Notes: generated by a model from the letters alone, not told the origin. A stretch of 64,000 nucleotides of DNA from an uncultured Latescibacterota bacterium (GCA_958295785.1 OY282377.1:1502394-1566393); one strand, 5' to 3'. Shown: positions 35,899 to 45,713, counted from the stretch's first letter. Numbers and translations: made by a program.

Positions 35899-36314
35899 GG
35901 TATATAATTCCCAAATAATTCAATGCGCTCAAAAACGAGCCGATACGCCAGAGAACTGGGGGGTTGAGGCTGGTTATACTTTTGAGACATTGCTTTCTTA
36001 TCGACAACAGCAGCAATAATGACGATATCATAGTCTTGCAAAATGTCATAGAACTTATCCGTAAACTCCCGTAATTCTGTGTCGGAAATTCTAAAAGGCA
36101 TGCGATATCGTCTTTCGCGCTCTTTGGGGATTCGCAGCCAGTTGGATTTGATTTCAACATCAACAGTTCCGAAGTAGGTCTTCTTCAAAGCCAATATATC
36201 CGTGTTGATGGCTTTCCAATCTTTTGTGTGAATCCCAACAGCACACAGGACAAAATACTGCGACGAACTTTCGTATTCCCGTTCCCCACTTTCATCCAGA
36301 TAAAAGAGATACAT
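35899..36314 (-). pseudogene. DUF3800 protein, N-terminal half, cut by an IS1595-type end
   Basis: MYLFYLDESGEREYESSSQY is the standard DUF3800 opening with its first acidic residues; YDILQDYDIVIIAAVVDKKA and SSLAYRLVFERIELF follow. At 35912 the frame runs straight into an IS end (GGGAATTATATACC on this strand), giving the artefactual tail GNYIPK. The rest of the gene lies at 30643-30908 in the same orientation. The upstream region (36315-36450) is A/T-rich and could hold its promoter. Confidence 0.78.
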
Positions 36315-36450
36315 GTTTCAACAACCTTTCCCAGGTGAAGATGGTTATTTGTTCCGGTGAAAAAATACAAAAAATTTTGAAAATAGAAACTGTGAAATGC
36401 GTAGAGTCAAATTGGGAGTTGGGACTAGGACTGACAACTGACAAGTAAAA

Positions 36451-37185
36451 ATGGAGCACCTTATGTTTGGAGAAATCAAAAATCAAAGCGGCGAAAAATT
36501 GGATTATGCGTTTCATCAGGGGAATGCCGCGAGCAACCGCATCGCGGTTTTGGGGCACGGGGTAACGGGCAACAAGGACAGGCCGCTCGTGACGGCATTG
36601 GCACACGCGCTGGCGGCTGAGGGGATCCATGCCCTGCGGTTCTCGTACGCTGGCAACGGGGATTCGGAAGGGCGGTTTGAGGACGCGACCATTTCCAAAG
36701 AGGTGGCTGATCTGGGCGCCGTGCTGGACGCGCTGGATGGCTATGCGGTTTGCTATGCCGGGCACAGCATGGGAGCCGCCGTGGGGGTGTTGCGGGCGAG
36801 TGCAGATCCGCGCATTCGATCTCTAATTTCGCTGGCGGGCATGGTGGATACAAAGGGCTTTGCACAGCGCGAGTTCGGCGCGGTGACGCCCGATGCGGGA
36901 TATATGTGGGATGATCCCGCGTGTCCATTGTCCCAAGCGTATATGGATGATTTGACGGCGATAGGCACGGTGGCGGATCGCGCGGCGCGGATTTCGGTGC
37001 CGTGGTTGCTCGTGCATGGCACAAAGGACGATGTGGTGCCGATTGAAGATTCCCAAGCCATTTTTGAAAAGGCCAACGCGCCAAAAGAACTGGTGGTGCT
37101 GCAAGGGGCAGATCACGTATTCGGCAATGACGCAACCCCTGCTGTGATCCAGGCCGTTCTCGCGTGGGTAAAGGATATACCGTAG
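36451..37185 (+). CDS. Alpha/beta hydrolase
   Basis: The 244-residue cytoplasmic protein has LGHGVTGNKDRP (oxyanion region, about 31-42), the elbow CYAGHSMGAAVGV (Ser about 106), and VPWLLVHGTKDDVVPIEDS (Asp about 193-195) with HVFG supplying the His. This matches small serine hydrolases of the DUF1749/YqiA-like type; the substrate is unknown. It is 31 bp before purT on the same strand, perhaps co-transcribed. AAAATGGAGC just before the start gives only a weak ribosome site. Confidence 0.87.
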   Translation: MEHLMFGEIKNQSGEKLDYAFHQGNAASNRIAVLGHGVTGNKDRPLVTALAHALAAEGIHALRFSYAGNGDSEGRFEDATISKEVADLGAVLDALDGYAVCYAGHSMGAAVGVLRASADPRIRSLISLAGMVDTKGFAQREFGAVTPDAGYMWDDPACPLSQAYMDDLTAIGTVADRAARISVPWLLVHGTKDDVVPIEDSQAIFEKANAPKELVVLQGADHVFGNDATPAVIQAVLAWVKDIP

Positions 37186-37216
37186 ATGAATTGGAAATTG
37201 ATAAGAGAGGGCGTAT

Positions 37217-38398
37217 ATGCCGACCATTGGAACGCCGCTTTCGCCAATGGCGATCAAAGTGCTGATGTGTGGCGCGGGCGAATTGGGCAAGGAGGTGGTG
37301 ATCGAACTTCAGCGGTATGGCGTTGAGGTGATTGCCGTGGACCGCTATGCCCATGCGCCGGCCATGCAGGTGGCGCATCGGTCGCATGTGATCGACATGC
37401 TAGATGGCGACGCGCTGCGCGAGGTGATCGAAAAAGAACAGCCCGATTTGATCGTGCCCGAAATTGAGGCCATTGCCACAGAGACACTCGTCGCATTGGA
37501 GGACGAGGGATTTACCGTGATTCCAACAGCGCGGGCCGCGCAATTGACGATGAACCGAGCGGGCATCCGCCGGTTGGCCGCCGAGGAATTGGGGCTGAAA
37601 ACATCGCCGTATCGGTTTGCGTCCCATTTGGATGAATACCGCGCAGCAGTTGAGGCCATTGGGGCGCCGTGCGTGGTCAAGCCGATTATGAGTTCGTCCG
37701 GCAAAGGGCAAAGCACGGTGCGGGATGTGGCCGATGCAGAGCGGGCGTGGGCAGAGGCGCGGGAAGGCGCGCGCGGCGGATCAGATGCGGTGATTGTGGA
37801 GGGCTTTGTGGATTTTGACTATGAAATGACCCTGCTGACCTTGCGCCACGCAGGGGGCACGAGTTTTTGCGCGCCTATCGGACATCGGCAGGTGGATGGC
37901 GACTATCGCGCGTCATGGCAGCCGCAACCCATGCGCGCATCCGTGCTCGCAGAGGCCCATCGGATGGGCAAGGCGATTGCCGACGCGCTGGGCGGGCGCG
38001 GCATTTTTGGGGTGGAGTTGTTTGTCAGGGGCGATGATGTTTATTTTAGCGAGGTGTCGCCGCGGCCGCACGATACGGGTTTGGTGACGATGATTTCGCA
38101 AGACCTGTCGGAATTTGCCCTGCACGCACGCGCCATTTTGGGCTTGCCCATTCCCAATATCAAACACCGCGGCCCGTCGGCTTCGCATGTGATTTTGGCA
38201 AAGGGGCACTCGCAACAGGTGCAATACGGCAATTTGGGCGCGGCACTTTCAGCCCCCGATACGCAGATTCGGTTGTTCGGCAAACCCGAGGTGCAAGGCG
38301 AGCGGCGCATGGGGGTTGTGGTCGCAGGCGGAAAATCGCTCGCAGAGGCGCGGCAAAAAGCGCGGGCAGGTGCGAACGCGGTGACGGTTTCGCTGTGA
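37217..38398 (+). CDS. purT: Formate-dependent phosphoribosylglycinamide formyltransferase
   Basis: The 393-residue ATP-grasp enzyme makes formyl-GAR from GAR, formate and ATP in purine synthesis. MGTPLSP-like opening ([20 protein letters not shown]), [56 protein letters not shown] and [20 protein letters not shown] are all diagnostic. The length matches E. coli PurT (392). GAGAGGG lies eight bases upstream. It is followed by a terminator. The purine gene guaA is at 48330, not linked. Confidence 0.97.
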   Translation: MPTIGTPLSPMAIKVLMCGAGELGKEVVIELQRYGVEVIAVDRYAHAPAMQVAHRSHVIDMLDGDALREVIEKEQPDLIVPEIEAIATETLVALEDEGFTVIPTARAAQLTMNRAGIRRLAAEELGLKTSPYRFASHLDEYRAAVEAIGAPCVVKPIMSSSGKGQSTVRDVADAERAWAEAREGARGGSDAVIVEGFVDFDYEMTLLTLRHAGGTSFCAPIGHRQVDGDYRASWQPQPMRASVLAEAHRMGKAIADALGGRGIFGVELFVRGDDVYFSEVSPRPHDTGLVTMISQDLSEFALHARAILGLPIPNIKHRGPSASHVILAKGHSQQVQYGNLGAALSAPDTQIRLFGKPEVQGERRMGVVVAGGKSLAEARQKARAGANAVTVSL

Positions 38399-38419
38399 GA
38401 GGCTGTTGATCTGTGAATG

Positions 38420-38452
38420 GAAACTGCCGGGCTAATTGCTCGGCAGTTTTTG
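38420..38452. terminator. Terminator between convergent genes
   Basis: AAACTGCCG (38421-38429) and CGGCAGTTTTT (38441-38451) form a strong stem followed by T residues. It separates purT (plus) from the enolase-superfamily gene (minus). Confidence 0.85.
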
Positions 38453-38453
38453 T

Positions 38454-39659
38454 TTACGTTATGATCAGGTCGGCGATGGCGGCTTCGTTGAGCGCGATGC
38501 CTAGCCCGGGGGTTTCAGTGAGGGTGATATGGCCGTTTTCGAGTGGCAGGGGGTCGGCGAGGAGGCCATTGCCAAAAGGCCCATGCGCGAACCCGCTGGG
38601 GCATTCCGAGATGAAAAAATTGGGCGTGGCCGCGCCGATGTGCAGGCCCGCCAAGAGGTGGATGGGGGTGCTGGTGCTGACGTGGGACGCCCACGAGACG
38701 CCAAAGACATCGCATAGTTGTGCGATCCGCAGGGTTTCGGAAATGCCACCTGCACGGCACACATCGGGCAAGAGGAGGTCGCATTCTCGGTTGAGCAATC
38801 GGTCGCGCACCACATAGCGGTTGCAATCTGTTTCGCCAACGGCAATGCGAATGCCGGTCGATTGCGCGAGTGTGCGATACCCCCGATGGTCTTCGGGCAG
38901 GAGGGCGTCTTCAAACCATTCGACATTGCCCAAGCCTTCGAGGAACCGGGCAAAGCGCAGGGCGTCTTTGAGGTCGAACCCGCCGTGCGCGTCAACGAGG
39001 AGTTTGCCGCGATCCCCCACGGCGTCAGATAGTTGGCGGACGAGGTGCATTTGTTCGGAGACTGCGCCTCGACCACAGGATGTTTTGACGACCGAGAAGC
39101 CTTCGTTTAAGACGTTTTCAATGCCCCGGCGACGCGATTCAAGGGTTTGCCCGGGCGTGCCCGAGGAATAGACCGGGATTTGCAACCGGTACGCGCCGCC
39201 GAGCAGGCGCCATATCGGTTCGCCGCAGTGTTTGCCGAGCGCGTCCCAAAGGGCGATGTCGATGCCCGCGATGGCTTCGAGGGTGAAGCCCTGCGTGTGC
39301 GAGCGCAGGCGCATGGCGGAAAACATGCGATCCCACAAGACGGCGATAGCCCGCGCGTCCTCGCCGATGAGGAGCGGTGTCAAGAGGTCTTCCACGATGG
39401 TTTTGACGACCCGAGGCGCGACCGGGGCGTGCGCTTCGCCAATGCCTTCGATGCCGCTGTCTGTTTGCACGCGAATCAGGGCGGTTGAGCGGGCTGCGGG
39501 ATAGACGCAGAGGTGGCGCGTATCTGCGCGGCCGGGAAAGGATTGCGCGCTTTGGGACGCAACTTGCGGAAATTTTAATCCGGCGGTATCTTCATACCGC
39601 GTCGCACCTCGTTGCCGGGCCGTGGAGAGAATGTCGCAGGTGATGGCGGCGATTTTCAT
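38454..39659 (-). CDS. Mandelate racemase/muconate lactonizing enzyme family protein (enolase superfamily)
   Basis: The 401-residue product has the N-terminal capping domain and a barrel: LLVDAHGGFD (metal Asp), VEWFEDALLPED (Glu), RIAVGETDCN (Glu), LPDVCRAGGISETL, and SWASHVSTST with a His. The usual Lys-x-Lys on strand 2 reads VVKTSCGRG, so only the first Lys is kept. That argues against classic racemase chemistry and for a dehydratase-like or altered mechanism. These enzymes act on sugar acids or similar carboxylates via an enolate. GGAGG precedes the start. It is a single gene, facing purT. Confidence 0.9.
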   Translation of the reverse strand: MKIAAITCDILSTARQRGATRYEDTAGLKFPQVASQSAQSFPGRADTRHLCVYPAARSTALIRVQTDSGIEGIGEAHAPVAPRVVKTIVEDLLTPLLIGEDARAIAVLWDRMFSAMRLRSHTQGFTLEAIAGIDIALWDALGKHCGEPIWRLLGGAYRLQIPVYSSGTPGQTLESRRRGIENVLNEGFSVVKTSCGRGAVSEQMHLVRQLSDAVGDRGKLLVDAHGGFDLKDALRFARFLEGLGNVEWFEDALLPEDHRGYRTLAQSTGIRIAVGETDCNRYVVRDRLLNRECDLLLPDVCRAGGISETLRIAQLCDVFGVSWASHVSTSTPIHLLAGLHIGAATPNFFISECPSGFAHGPFGNGLLADPLPLENGHITLTETPGLGIALNEAAIADLIIT

Positions 39660-39904
39660 TTTTCCCTCCTGTGGATTAAAGCTATTTTTTTAGCCCTCGC
39701 CGATCCGCCTTGTATCTCGCCTTTTCGGGCGAGCACGGGGGCATCGCCCCTACGTTTCTATTCTGGCCTCTTGCCTTTGCCTTTCATCCGCGCAATCCGC
39801 GCAATCCGTTTCATCCGCGATCCGTCTTTCTTCGTGTCTGTGAACTGCTATCGCAGTTGTACCCCGCCCGTGTCCTTCGTGGTTCTCTCGTCTTTCACCT
39901 GCGG
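39660..39904. other. Intergenic stretch with dispersed repeat phrases
   Basis: It carries an inverted palindrome-family member (CGGGCGAGCACGGGGGCATC then GCCCCTAC, 39726-39753), ATCCGCGCAATCCGCGCAAT-type phrases (about 39787-39830) and a reverse copy of the GTACAACTGC phrase (about 39848-39862). No gene is seen. Confidence 0.65.
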
Positions 39905-40801
39905 TCACGTCTCCCGCCTCAAAGCCGACTCGAGGTCCGTGTGGGCAAAGGAAAAGGATGTCTTTTCGAGGCGTGTGGAAATCACGCGGGTGCTGGCGAG
40001 CAAGAGGGCATCGGCCATTTCGCCCAGTGCGAGTCTAGCGGCAAAAGCGGGCAGTGGGAAAATCGCGGGGCGAGACAGGACGCGGGCCAGGGTTTTGGTA
40101 AATTCGCGGTTGGTCACAGGCGTTGGCGACACGGCATTGATCGCGCCGCTGATGGACTCGTTGTCCAGTGCGAACAGGAACACAGAAACCAAGTCGTCAA
40201 GGGTGATCCAACTCATATACTGATTGCCCGACCCGATGGTGCCGCCCAATCCCAATTTGAAGGGCAAGCGCATTTTGGCAAGTGCCCCTCCGTTGCGCGA
40301 CAGGACAATGCCAATGCGCGGGTGAACCGTTCGGATGCCCGCTTCTGCGGCGGGCAGGGCCGCCCGTTCCCACGCCACAGAGACCTCGGCGAGAAAGCCA
40401 TCTCCGGGCGCGCTGTCTTCGGTGAGGAGTTCGTCCTCGCGGTTGCCGTAATAGCCAATGGCCGAAGCGGAGATGAACACTTTTGGCGGAGAAGACACAG
40501 ACGCGAGTGTTTGCGCGAGCAATGCGGTGCCTTGGATGCGGCTGTCGCGGATGCGCGCCTTTTGCGCTGCGGTCCAACGCCGAGCGGCGATGTTTTCACC
40601 GGCCAGATGTATGACCGCATCAATGTCCGTGAGCCGCGAGGAATCGAGGGCGTTTGCAGCCGGATCCCAAGTGATTTCACTGTCGCTTTGGGCATTGCGC
40701 CGCGTCAGGGACAAAACGCGATCCCCGCGCGCGCTCAATGCGGTTTTGAGTGCCGCGCCAATAAGGCCAGATGCACCGGATATCAGGGTGTTCATTTTCA
40801 T
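39905..40801 (-). CDS. TIGR01777-family epimerase/oxidoreductase (YfcH-like)
   Basis: The 298-residue extended short-chain dehydrogenase-like protein has the dinucleotide motif NTLISGASGLIGAALKTALS at the N-terminus. VIHLAGENIAARRWTAAQK, FISASAIGYYGN (Tyr of the active site), TVHPRIGIVLSRNGGALAKM and QYMSWITLDDLV are the family's blocks. The substrate is unknown; the family is widespread and is linked in E. coli to YfcH. An ATG two codons later (40795) is an equally possible start. It is 25 bp downstream of res on the same strand. Confidence 0.92.
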   Translation of the reverse strand: MKMNTLISGASGLIGAALKTALSARGDRVLSLTRRNAQSDSEITWDPAANALDSSRLTDIDAVIHLAGENIAARRWTAAQKARIRDSRIQGTALLAQTLASVSSPPKVFISASAIGYYGNREDELLTEDSAPGDGFLAEVSVAWERAALPAAEAGIRTVHPRIGIVLSRNGGALAKMRLPFKLGLGGTIGSGNQYMSWITLDDLVSVFLFALDNESISGAINAVSPTPVTNREFTKTLARVLSRPAIFPLPAFAARLALGEMADALLLASTRVISTRLEKTSFSFAHTDLESALRRET

Positions 40802-40826
40802 CTCCCGATCTAAAACTCCATCTTTG

Positions 40827-43796
40827 CTAATACTGAGCCATCAATTCGTCCAGCGTGTGTACAACTCGGTATTCTACCGGCGACTCCCCTACTTTCAGCG
40901 CTGAAAAGTGTGTCCGCCCACACTCGATTTTGGCTCGTTCGACATTGCGGAGATCGTTGAGGAACGCTGTGCTTTTCGTTTCTGCGACAAAGTAAAGCCG
41001 CTCGCCATTGCTGTCTTCTATGAGCACGGCCCAATCCGGGGTGTAGCTTCCCAATGGGGTAGGCACTTGGAACCCCCTCGGCAACTTGGCGTACACTTTG
41101 ACAGCGATATTTTGTTCCAATTGCTTGGCAAAAGCCGCTTCGTTGGCAGAGTCATAGATGACCTGTTTATAGGCCGATTTTTGAGAGTCAAGCATATTTT
41201 TTAAGTATCCGGTCAGTTCCTCGCTCATGAACAATTCCTGTGCGTAGTAGGCGTCGGCCCCCAACCGCTGATATTTGATACCATCTACCAACGCCAGACG
41301 CTTGCGGCGATTGATGACCTCGGACGCGAGTTCAATAAACTTTTGGGGATTGATGCCAAAATCGTCCAGCCGTCCACTGTCCGACAAAATGCGTTGGATG
41401 CTCCGTCGGGTTAATTGCGTCCGATTTTGAAGTTCGGTAAGCACATCGGGAAGATCTCTCTTGTCGTCAACCAAATTTACCGCCGCACCCTGCTCTCGCA
41501 GTTCGGCTTGTACCCCGGCTTCCTCAATCCGTATATCCGCCGTGTTCCACTGGAGCCTAGCACGCGGTATTGGAGGCGCGTCTCCGAGTGTCTCGGAACA
41601 CTTTTTGAGCAAGTCCTCATTGTCGAATTTGATGCGGTAAGTCGTCTTGTACTTGACGCGATCCCAAAGGGCTTTGAATTCTTCGCTGTTCAGCACCGCT
41701 TCTCGTGGATACGCTCGGCGGCGTTCATTGCGGTCTTTGATCACAAGCCGGGCATTGGCTTTACGCAGCACCTCGATTATCGCCTCGCGCATGGGTTCAA
41801 ATTGGTCGGGCAAGTCAAAACTGCCATCGTCCAAAGTCAAAGCATCCACAATTTTTTGATCTGCGTCGATATAACCCCGCGCCTTGAAATAGTCCCACAG
41901 CGCCTGCGACTGTTCCATGCCCAAATACCCGGTTTGGTCGTCTTCCCCACGAACTTGGATCGACGCAAATTGATGCGGTTCCACAGTACCAAAGCGGATG
42001 CCGGTCTCCTCTTCAATTTCGCGCTGGAGGTTATCGGCAAAATCTTCATAGCTCTCCCTTGCGATGACGGTCAGGGTGTTGACCTCAAAACCGCGCTGTC
42101 GTTGACCTTCTTGGTTGACGCACAAGCGCAGACCACGCCCGATGGTCTGACGCCGTTCCCTTTCGGTTTGAATATCTCGGAGTACGCAGATTTGGAACAC
42201 ATTGGGATTATCCCAACCCTCGCGCAAAGCGGAGTGCGAGAAAATGAATTTGAGCGGCTCTGCGAAACTGAGCAATTTCTCTTTGTCCCGCATAATCAGG
42301 CTGTAAGCGCGTTCGGCATTGTCCTGGTTGGTTTGGTTGTTCTCTGCTGTGTCGGTCCATCTGCCTCGCCTGTCGATAGAGAAATAGCCATTATGGACTC
42401 GTTCAGTTGTCTCGGTTAAGTCGGCGACTCCCTCAAAGAGCGCGCGATAGTCCGGGTTGTTGGCTGCGCGTCGGTATTCCTCTTCAAAAATGCGTGCGTA
42501 CGCCCCCTTGATGGCGTTGCCGTCTTCGTCATAATCCCGATAATACGCCACTTTATCTATGAAAAAGAGGGTCAGCACCTTGATCCCTTCTTTGTGGAGC
42601 CACTTCTCTTTTTGTAGATGTTCGTGGATGGTTCTGCGAATCATTTCCCGCTGTACAATCGTATTTTCGACATCGCCGTAGGCTTCTCCTTCGCGTAGCC
42701 CATGCTCAGTGCCAGGCACGCGCAACTCCAAATATTCGTTGCCTCGCCCAACCCGAATTTCCCCGATGTGATAGTTGCGGTAAATTGCGTGTCGCGTTTT
42801 GCGTTCTAGAGAATCGCCATCTTGAACAGTTGTAATTCGACGCCTCACCGAACCGCCCTGCGTTTTGATATTGAGTTCGACTTGGGCACTGATGACACCG
42901 CGCTGCCGTCTCGTTGCAACCAAGCGCATGTATGGCCTATTGTAATCGTCCATAATCGTGCCGGTTGCCACTTCGATCTGCTTGACCAACTTGCGTTCGT
43001 AAGCATCGACTGCGTTGAGGCGATAGACCATGTGGTGCAGGTCGATGTGTGTCGCTGAATAGCGCAATGTGCAAAGCGGATTCATCGCCTCAAGTGCTTC
43101 TTTGCCGCGCCCTGCCAACCCGCCATCCACGCTTTGTGGTTCATCGACAATCAGGATCGGATGGGTGGCGCGAACCAAGTCAATGGGTTTCTCCCCCCCT
43201 GTTTTTTCGTTTTCTTGATAAATGCTGTTGATATTCCGCTTGTTGATGGCCCCGACCGTTATCACCATGATCTGAATTTGCGGACTCGTGGCAAAGTTGC
43301 GAACCTGGCCCAACTTGGTTGAGTCGTAAATAAAATGATCGAAAGGCATGCCCGAATAGAGGGCGTGGAAGTGGTCACTCATCATATCGAGCGATTTGTT
43401 GACGCCTTCCTTAATGGCGATTGACGGCACGACAATGGCGAACTTTGTGAAGCCATACCGCTTGTTCAATTCAAATATCGTCCGCAGATAGACGTAGGTC
43501 TTGCCGGTGCCGGTCTCCATCTCTACGCTAAAATCGCGGGAATTTAGCACCGCCGAAGGGAGCAAACCGTTCCGAAGTTGGATGTCTTGCAAGTTCGCCA
43601 GAAGTGCGTCTTTTGGCAAAGTCAGCCGGTTGCCAACACCCAAGTCGTTTTCTGCAAAGCCGAGTTGGACCTGGTCGGTCAAGGCGTGCGAGACTGTAAA
43701 TTCATTGCGGCATGCCTCTTGCCCGTGGAACAGGTCGCAAACTGCTTCAATGGCTTCTATTTGATAATCCAGATCGGGTTCAAATTGGAATTTCAT
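40827..43796 (-). CDS. res: Type III restriction enzyme, Res subunit (helicase-nuclease)
   Basis: The 989-residue product has superfamily 2 helicase motifs: EMETGTGKTYVYL (Walker A, about 92-104), LIVDEPQSVDGG (motif II as DEPQ, about 215), LRYSATH (motif III) and RERRQTIGRGLRLCVN (motif VI). Near the end YTPDWAVL plus FVAETKST is a PD-x(n)-E-x-K nuclease core. Res translocates and cleaves DNA only in complex with Mod. It starts 9 bp after the mod stop, so the two are co-transcribed. Length is normal for the family and no disruption is visible. Confidence 0.95.
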   Translation of the reverse strand: MKFQFEPDLDYQIEAIEAVCDLFHGQEACRNEFTVSHALTDQVQLGFAENDLGVGNRLTLPKDALLANLQDIQLRNGLLPSAVLNSRDFSVEMETGTGKTYVYLRTIFELNKRYGFTKFAIVVPSIAIKEGVNKSLDMMSDHFHALYSGMPFDHFIYDSTKLGQVRNFATSPQIQIMVITVGAINKRNINSIYQENEKTGGEKPIDLVRATHPILIVDEPQSVDGGLAGRGKEALEAMNPLCTLRYSATHIDLHHMVYRLNAVDAYERKLVKQIEVATGTIMDDYNRPYMRLVATRRQRGVISAQVELNIKTQGGSVRRRITTVQDGDSLERKTRHAIYRNYHIGEIRVGRGNEYLELRVPGTEHGLREGEAYGDVENTIVQREMIRRTIHEHLQKEKWLHKEGIKVLTLFFIDKVAYYRDYDEDGNAIKGAYARIFEEEYRRAANNPDYRALFEGVADLTETTERVHNGYFSIDRRGRWTDTAENNQTNQDNAERAYSLIMRDKEKLLSFAEPLKFIFSHSALREGWDNPNVFQICVLRDIQTERERRQTIGRGLRLCVNQEGQRQRGFEVNTLTVIARESYEDFADNLQREIEEETGIRFGTVEPHQFASIQVRGEDDQTGYLGMEQSQALWDYFKARGYIDADQKIVDALTLDDGSFDLPDQFEPMREAIIEVLRKANARLVIKDRNERRRAYPREAVLNSEEFKALWDRVKYKTTYRIKFDNEDLLKKCSETLGDAPPIPRARLQWNTADIRIEEAGVQAELREQGAAVNLVDDKRDLPDVLTELQNRTQLTRRSIQRILSDSGRLDDFGINPQKFIELASEVINRRKRLALVDGIKYQRLGADAYYAQELFMSEELTGYLKNMLDSQKSAYKQVIYDSANEAAFAKQLEQNIAVKVYAKLPRGFQVPTPLGSYTPDWAVLIEDSNGERLYFVAETKSTAFLNDLRNVERAKIECGRTHFSALKVGESPVEYRVVHTLDELMAQY

Positions 43797-43805
43797 CGAT
43801 GCTCC

Positions 43806-45713
43806 CTATAAACTGCGTACGTCTTTGATGCCGCACTGCCGCAAAATTTCGGTCAGGTTGATTTTGGCAACGTCATCTGCAAAAGCATCATCTCGGAAAA
43901 TGACCCCTGTATCGTCTGTATTCTCCAGTTGCCCGTACAACGCCGCAATGCCAAGAGCGAGTTCCTCGACGTCGGATTGGTCAATTTGTTCGGCAAGGCA
44001 GACGATGAGCACGCCTCCGTCAACGACATTGACCTGCTTTCCGGCAATGTCGCGTTTTTCAATCGGAATACACAGGTCAAGCCCAAACTTGAGCAACAAC
44101 TCGTACAGGAGATCCTCCTCGCTTCGGTCTTCTTTGATATGCGCGACGTTGTCGAGTAGCCGTTGCTTAAAATTCTCGCGGTTTAGCTCCCAGGGTCGAA
44201 TATTAGAACTGTCGAGCTTAAAAACGCGGAAGCCGAGGTCGCCGGCGAGTAGCGGATTCTCGGCCTTGATCTTGGCCGCTGTGCGGCGAAGACGCTCTTT
44301 TGTCAACTCGGCAAGGTTGCGCGGCTTGCCTATTTTATCGCAATAGGCGGCGGCAATTTTCTGGTCTTTATCTGCCGGATCAAGCGTAAGAGGCAGCTCT
44401 ACCAATATATGTCTTCTATCCCCACTGTCGGCCAAATTCTGTTCAAGGACTGCCTGAGCGGTCGTTCCAGAGCCGGCAAAGAAGTCCAGTACGATAGCGT
44501 CAGACGGTTCGTGAGTACCAAGTTGAATGAACCTTTGGATGAGGGACACTGGCTTTGGATTGTCAAACGCGGATTCTCCCATCAGTTTTTTGGTTGCTCT
44601 TGTTGCGTTTGTGGTCGTGTCGACATCATCCCACCATGTTTTGGCTACCCGACCTCGTTGTTCAGCCTGGCTCAGAAAACGCTTGCGCTGCGGCCCGGCA
44701 TCGCCATTTACACCAAAAACGATGCGGTTATCGGCCATTAGTTGCTCAAAAACCTTTTGCTCATTCTTCCAACTATTTCCAGGATTGGGACGATAGACCT
44801 CGCCAGTGTTAGGATTGGCAATACGATACATTTGATTGGGACGTTCACCGCCGACTTGAAATGGATCGGCTTTCCATGGGCCACGCGGATCATTATCGGG
44901 GTTAGAAAATCCCTCTCCGTCCTCTCGTAGGCGAAAGTGCATGCGATTCTCTACAAAATAATCGCGGTTGCGTGCGTAGATGAGGTTATAGGTATGTGAG
45001 ACCGAAATCAGAGCCGTGTTCGTTACGGATTTGGTTGAGTTCCACATCACACACCCCAACAAATTGTCTGCGCCGAAGATCTCGTCAATGCACGACCGGA
45101 GATTGTGGACTTCTTTGTCAGATATAGAAACAACCAGGATGCCATCATTCCGCAGCATATTGCGGGCAATTTTCAAACGCGGGTACATCATATTCAGCCA
45201 TTTGGTATGGAATCGACCTGACGCATCGGTGTTGGACGAGAGTTTTTGACCGTTGCCGTCGAGTTGACCGGTAATTTTGAGATAATTCTTGATGTTGTCC
45301 TCGTAGTTGTCGGGATAGATGAAATCCTTGCCGGTGTTGTAGGGCGGGTCAATGTAAATCAACTTCACTTTGCCGTAGTAGCTCTTTTGCAGCAACTTCA
45401 GCACTTCGAGGTTGTCGCCTTCAATCATCAGATTTTGCGTCGTGTCCCAATCGAGGCTCTCTTCTCGGCAGGGATGCAACGTCCCCGTACTGGGCATGAG
45501 CGCGAGCCTGCGGGCCCGCCCCTTGCCATGCCAGTTCAGGCCGTATTTTTCATCGCCTTCGTCAACCGCGTCGCCGAGCAGTTGTCGCAACCTCGCAAAG
45601 TCAATTTTCCCCTCGGCGAATGCCTCTGGAAATAGCGTTTTCAGTTGCGCGATGTTCTCGGCAATGAGGTCTGCCGAGCGGGTTTCGGGATCGGCGGTCG
45701 TGAACTTATTCAT
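43806..45713 (-). CDS. mod: Type III DNA methyltransferase, Mod subunit
   Basis: The 635-residue adenine methyltransferase has DPPYNTG (about 122-128) before FAGSGTTAQAVL (about 430-440), the beta-class order of motifs, with a presumed target-recognition region between. Mod reads a short asymmetric site and methylates one strand. ATG 45713 is chosen for its GGAGG 9 bases upstream; an in-frame start 72 bp earlier has none. No simple-repeat tract that would suggest phase variation is seen in the gene. Confidence 0.95.
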   Translation of the reverse strand: MNKFTTADPETRSADLIAENIAQLKTLFPEAFAEGKIDFARLRQLLGDAVDEGDEKYGLNWHGKGRARRLALMPSTGTLHPCREESLDWDTTQNLMIEGDNLEVLKLLQKSYYGKVKLIYIDPPYNTGKDFIYPDNYEDNIKNYLKITGQLDGNGQKLSSNTDASGRFHTKWLNMMYPRLKIARNMLRNDGILVVSISDKEVHNLRSCIDEIFGADNLLGCVMWNSTKSVTNTALISVSHTYNLIYARNRDYFVENRMHFRLREDGEGFSNPDNDPRGPWKADPFQVGGERPNQMYRIANPNTGEVYRPNPGNSWKNEQKVFEQLMADNRIVFGVNGDAGPQRKRFLSQAEQRGRVAKTWWDDVDTTTNATRATKKLMGESAFDNPKPVSLIQRFIQLGTHEPSDAIVLDFFAGSGTTAQAVLEQNLADSGDRRHILVELPLTLDPADKDQKIAAAYCDKIGKPRNLAELTKERLRRTAAKIKAENPLLAGDLGFRVFKLDSSNIRPWELNRENFKQRLLDNVAHIKEDRSEEDLLYELLLKFGLDLCIPIEKRDIAGKQVNVVDGGVLIVCLAEQIDQSDVEELALGIAALYGQLENTDDTGVIFRDDAFADDVAKINLTEILRQCGIKDVRSL

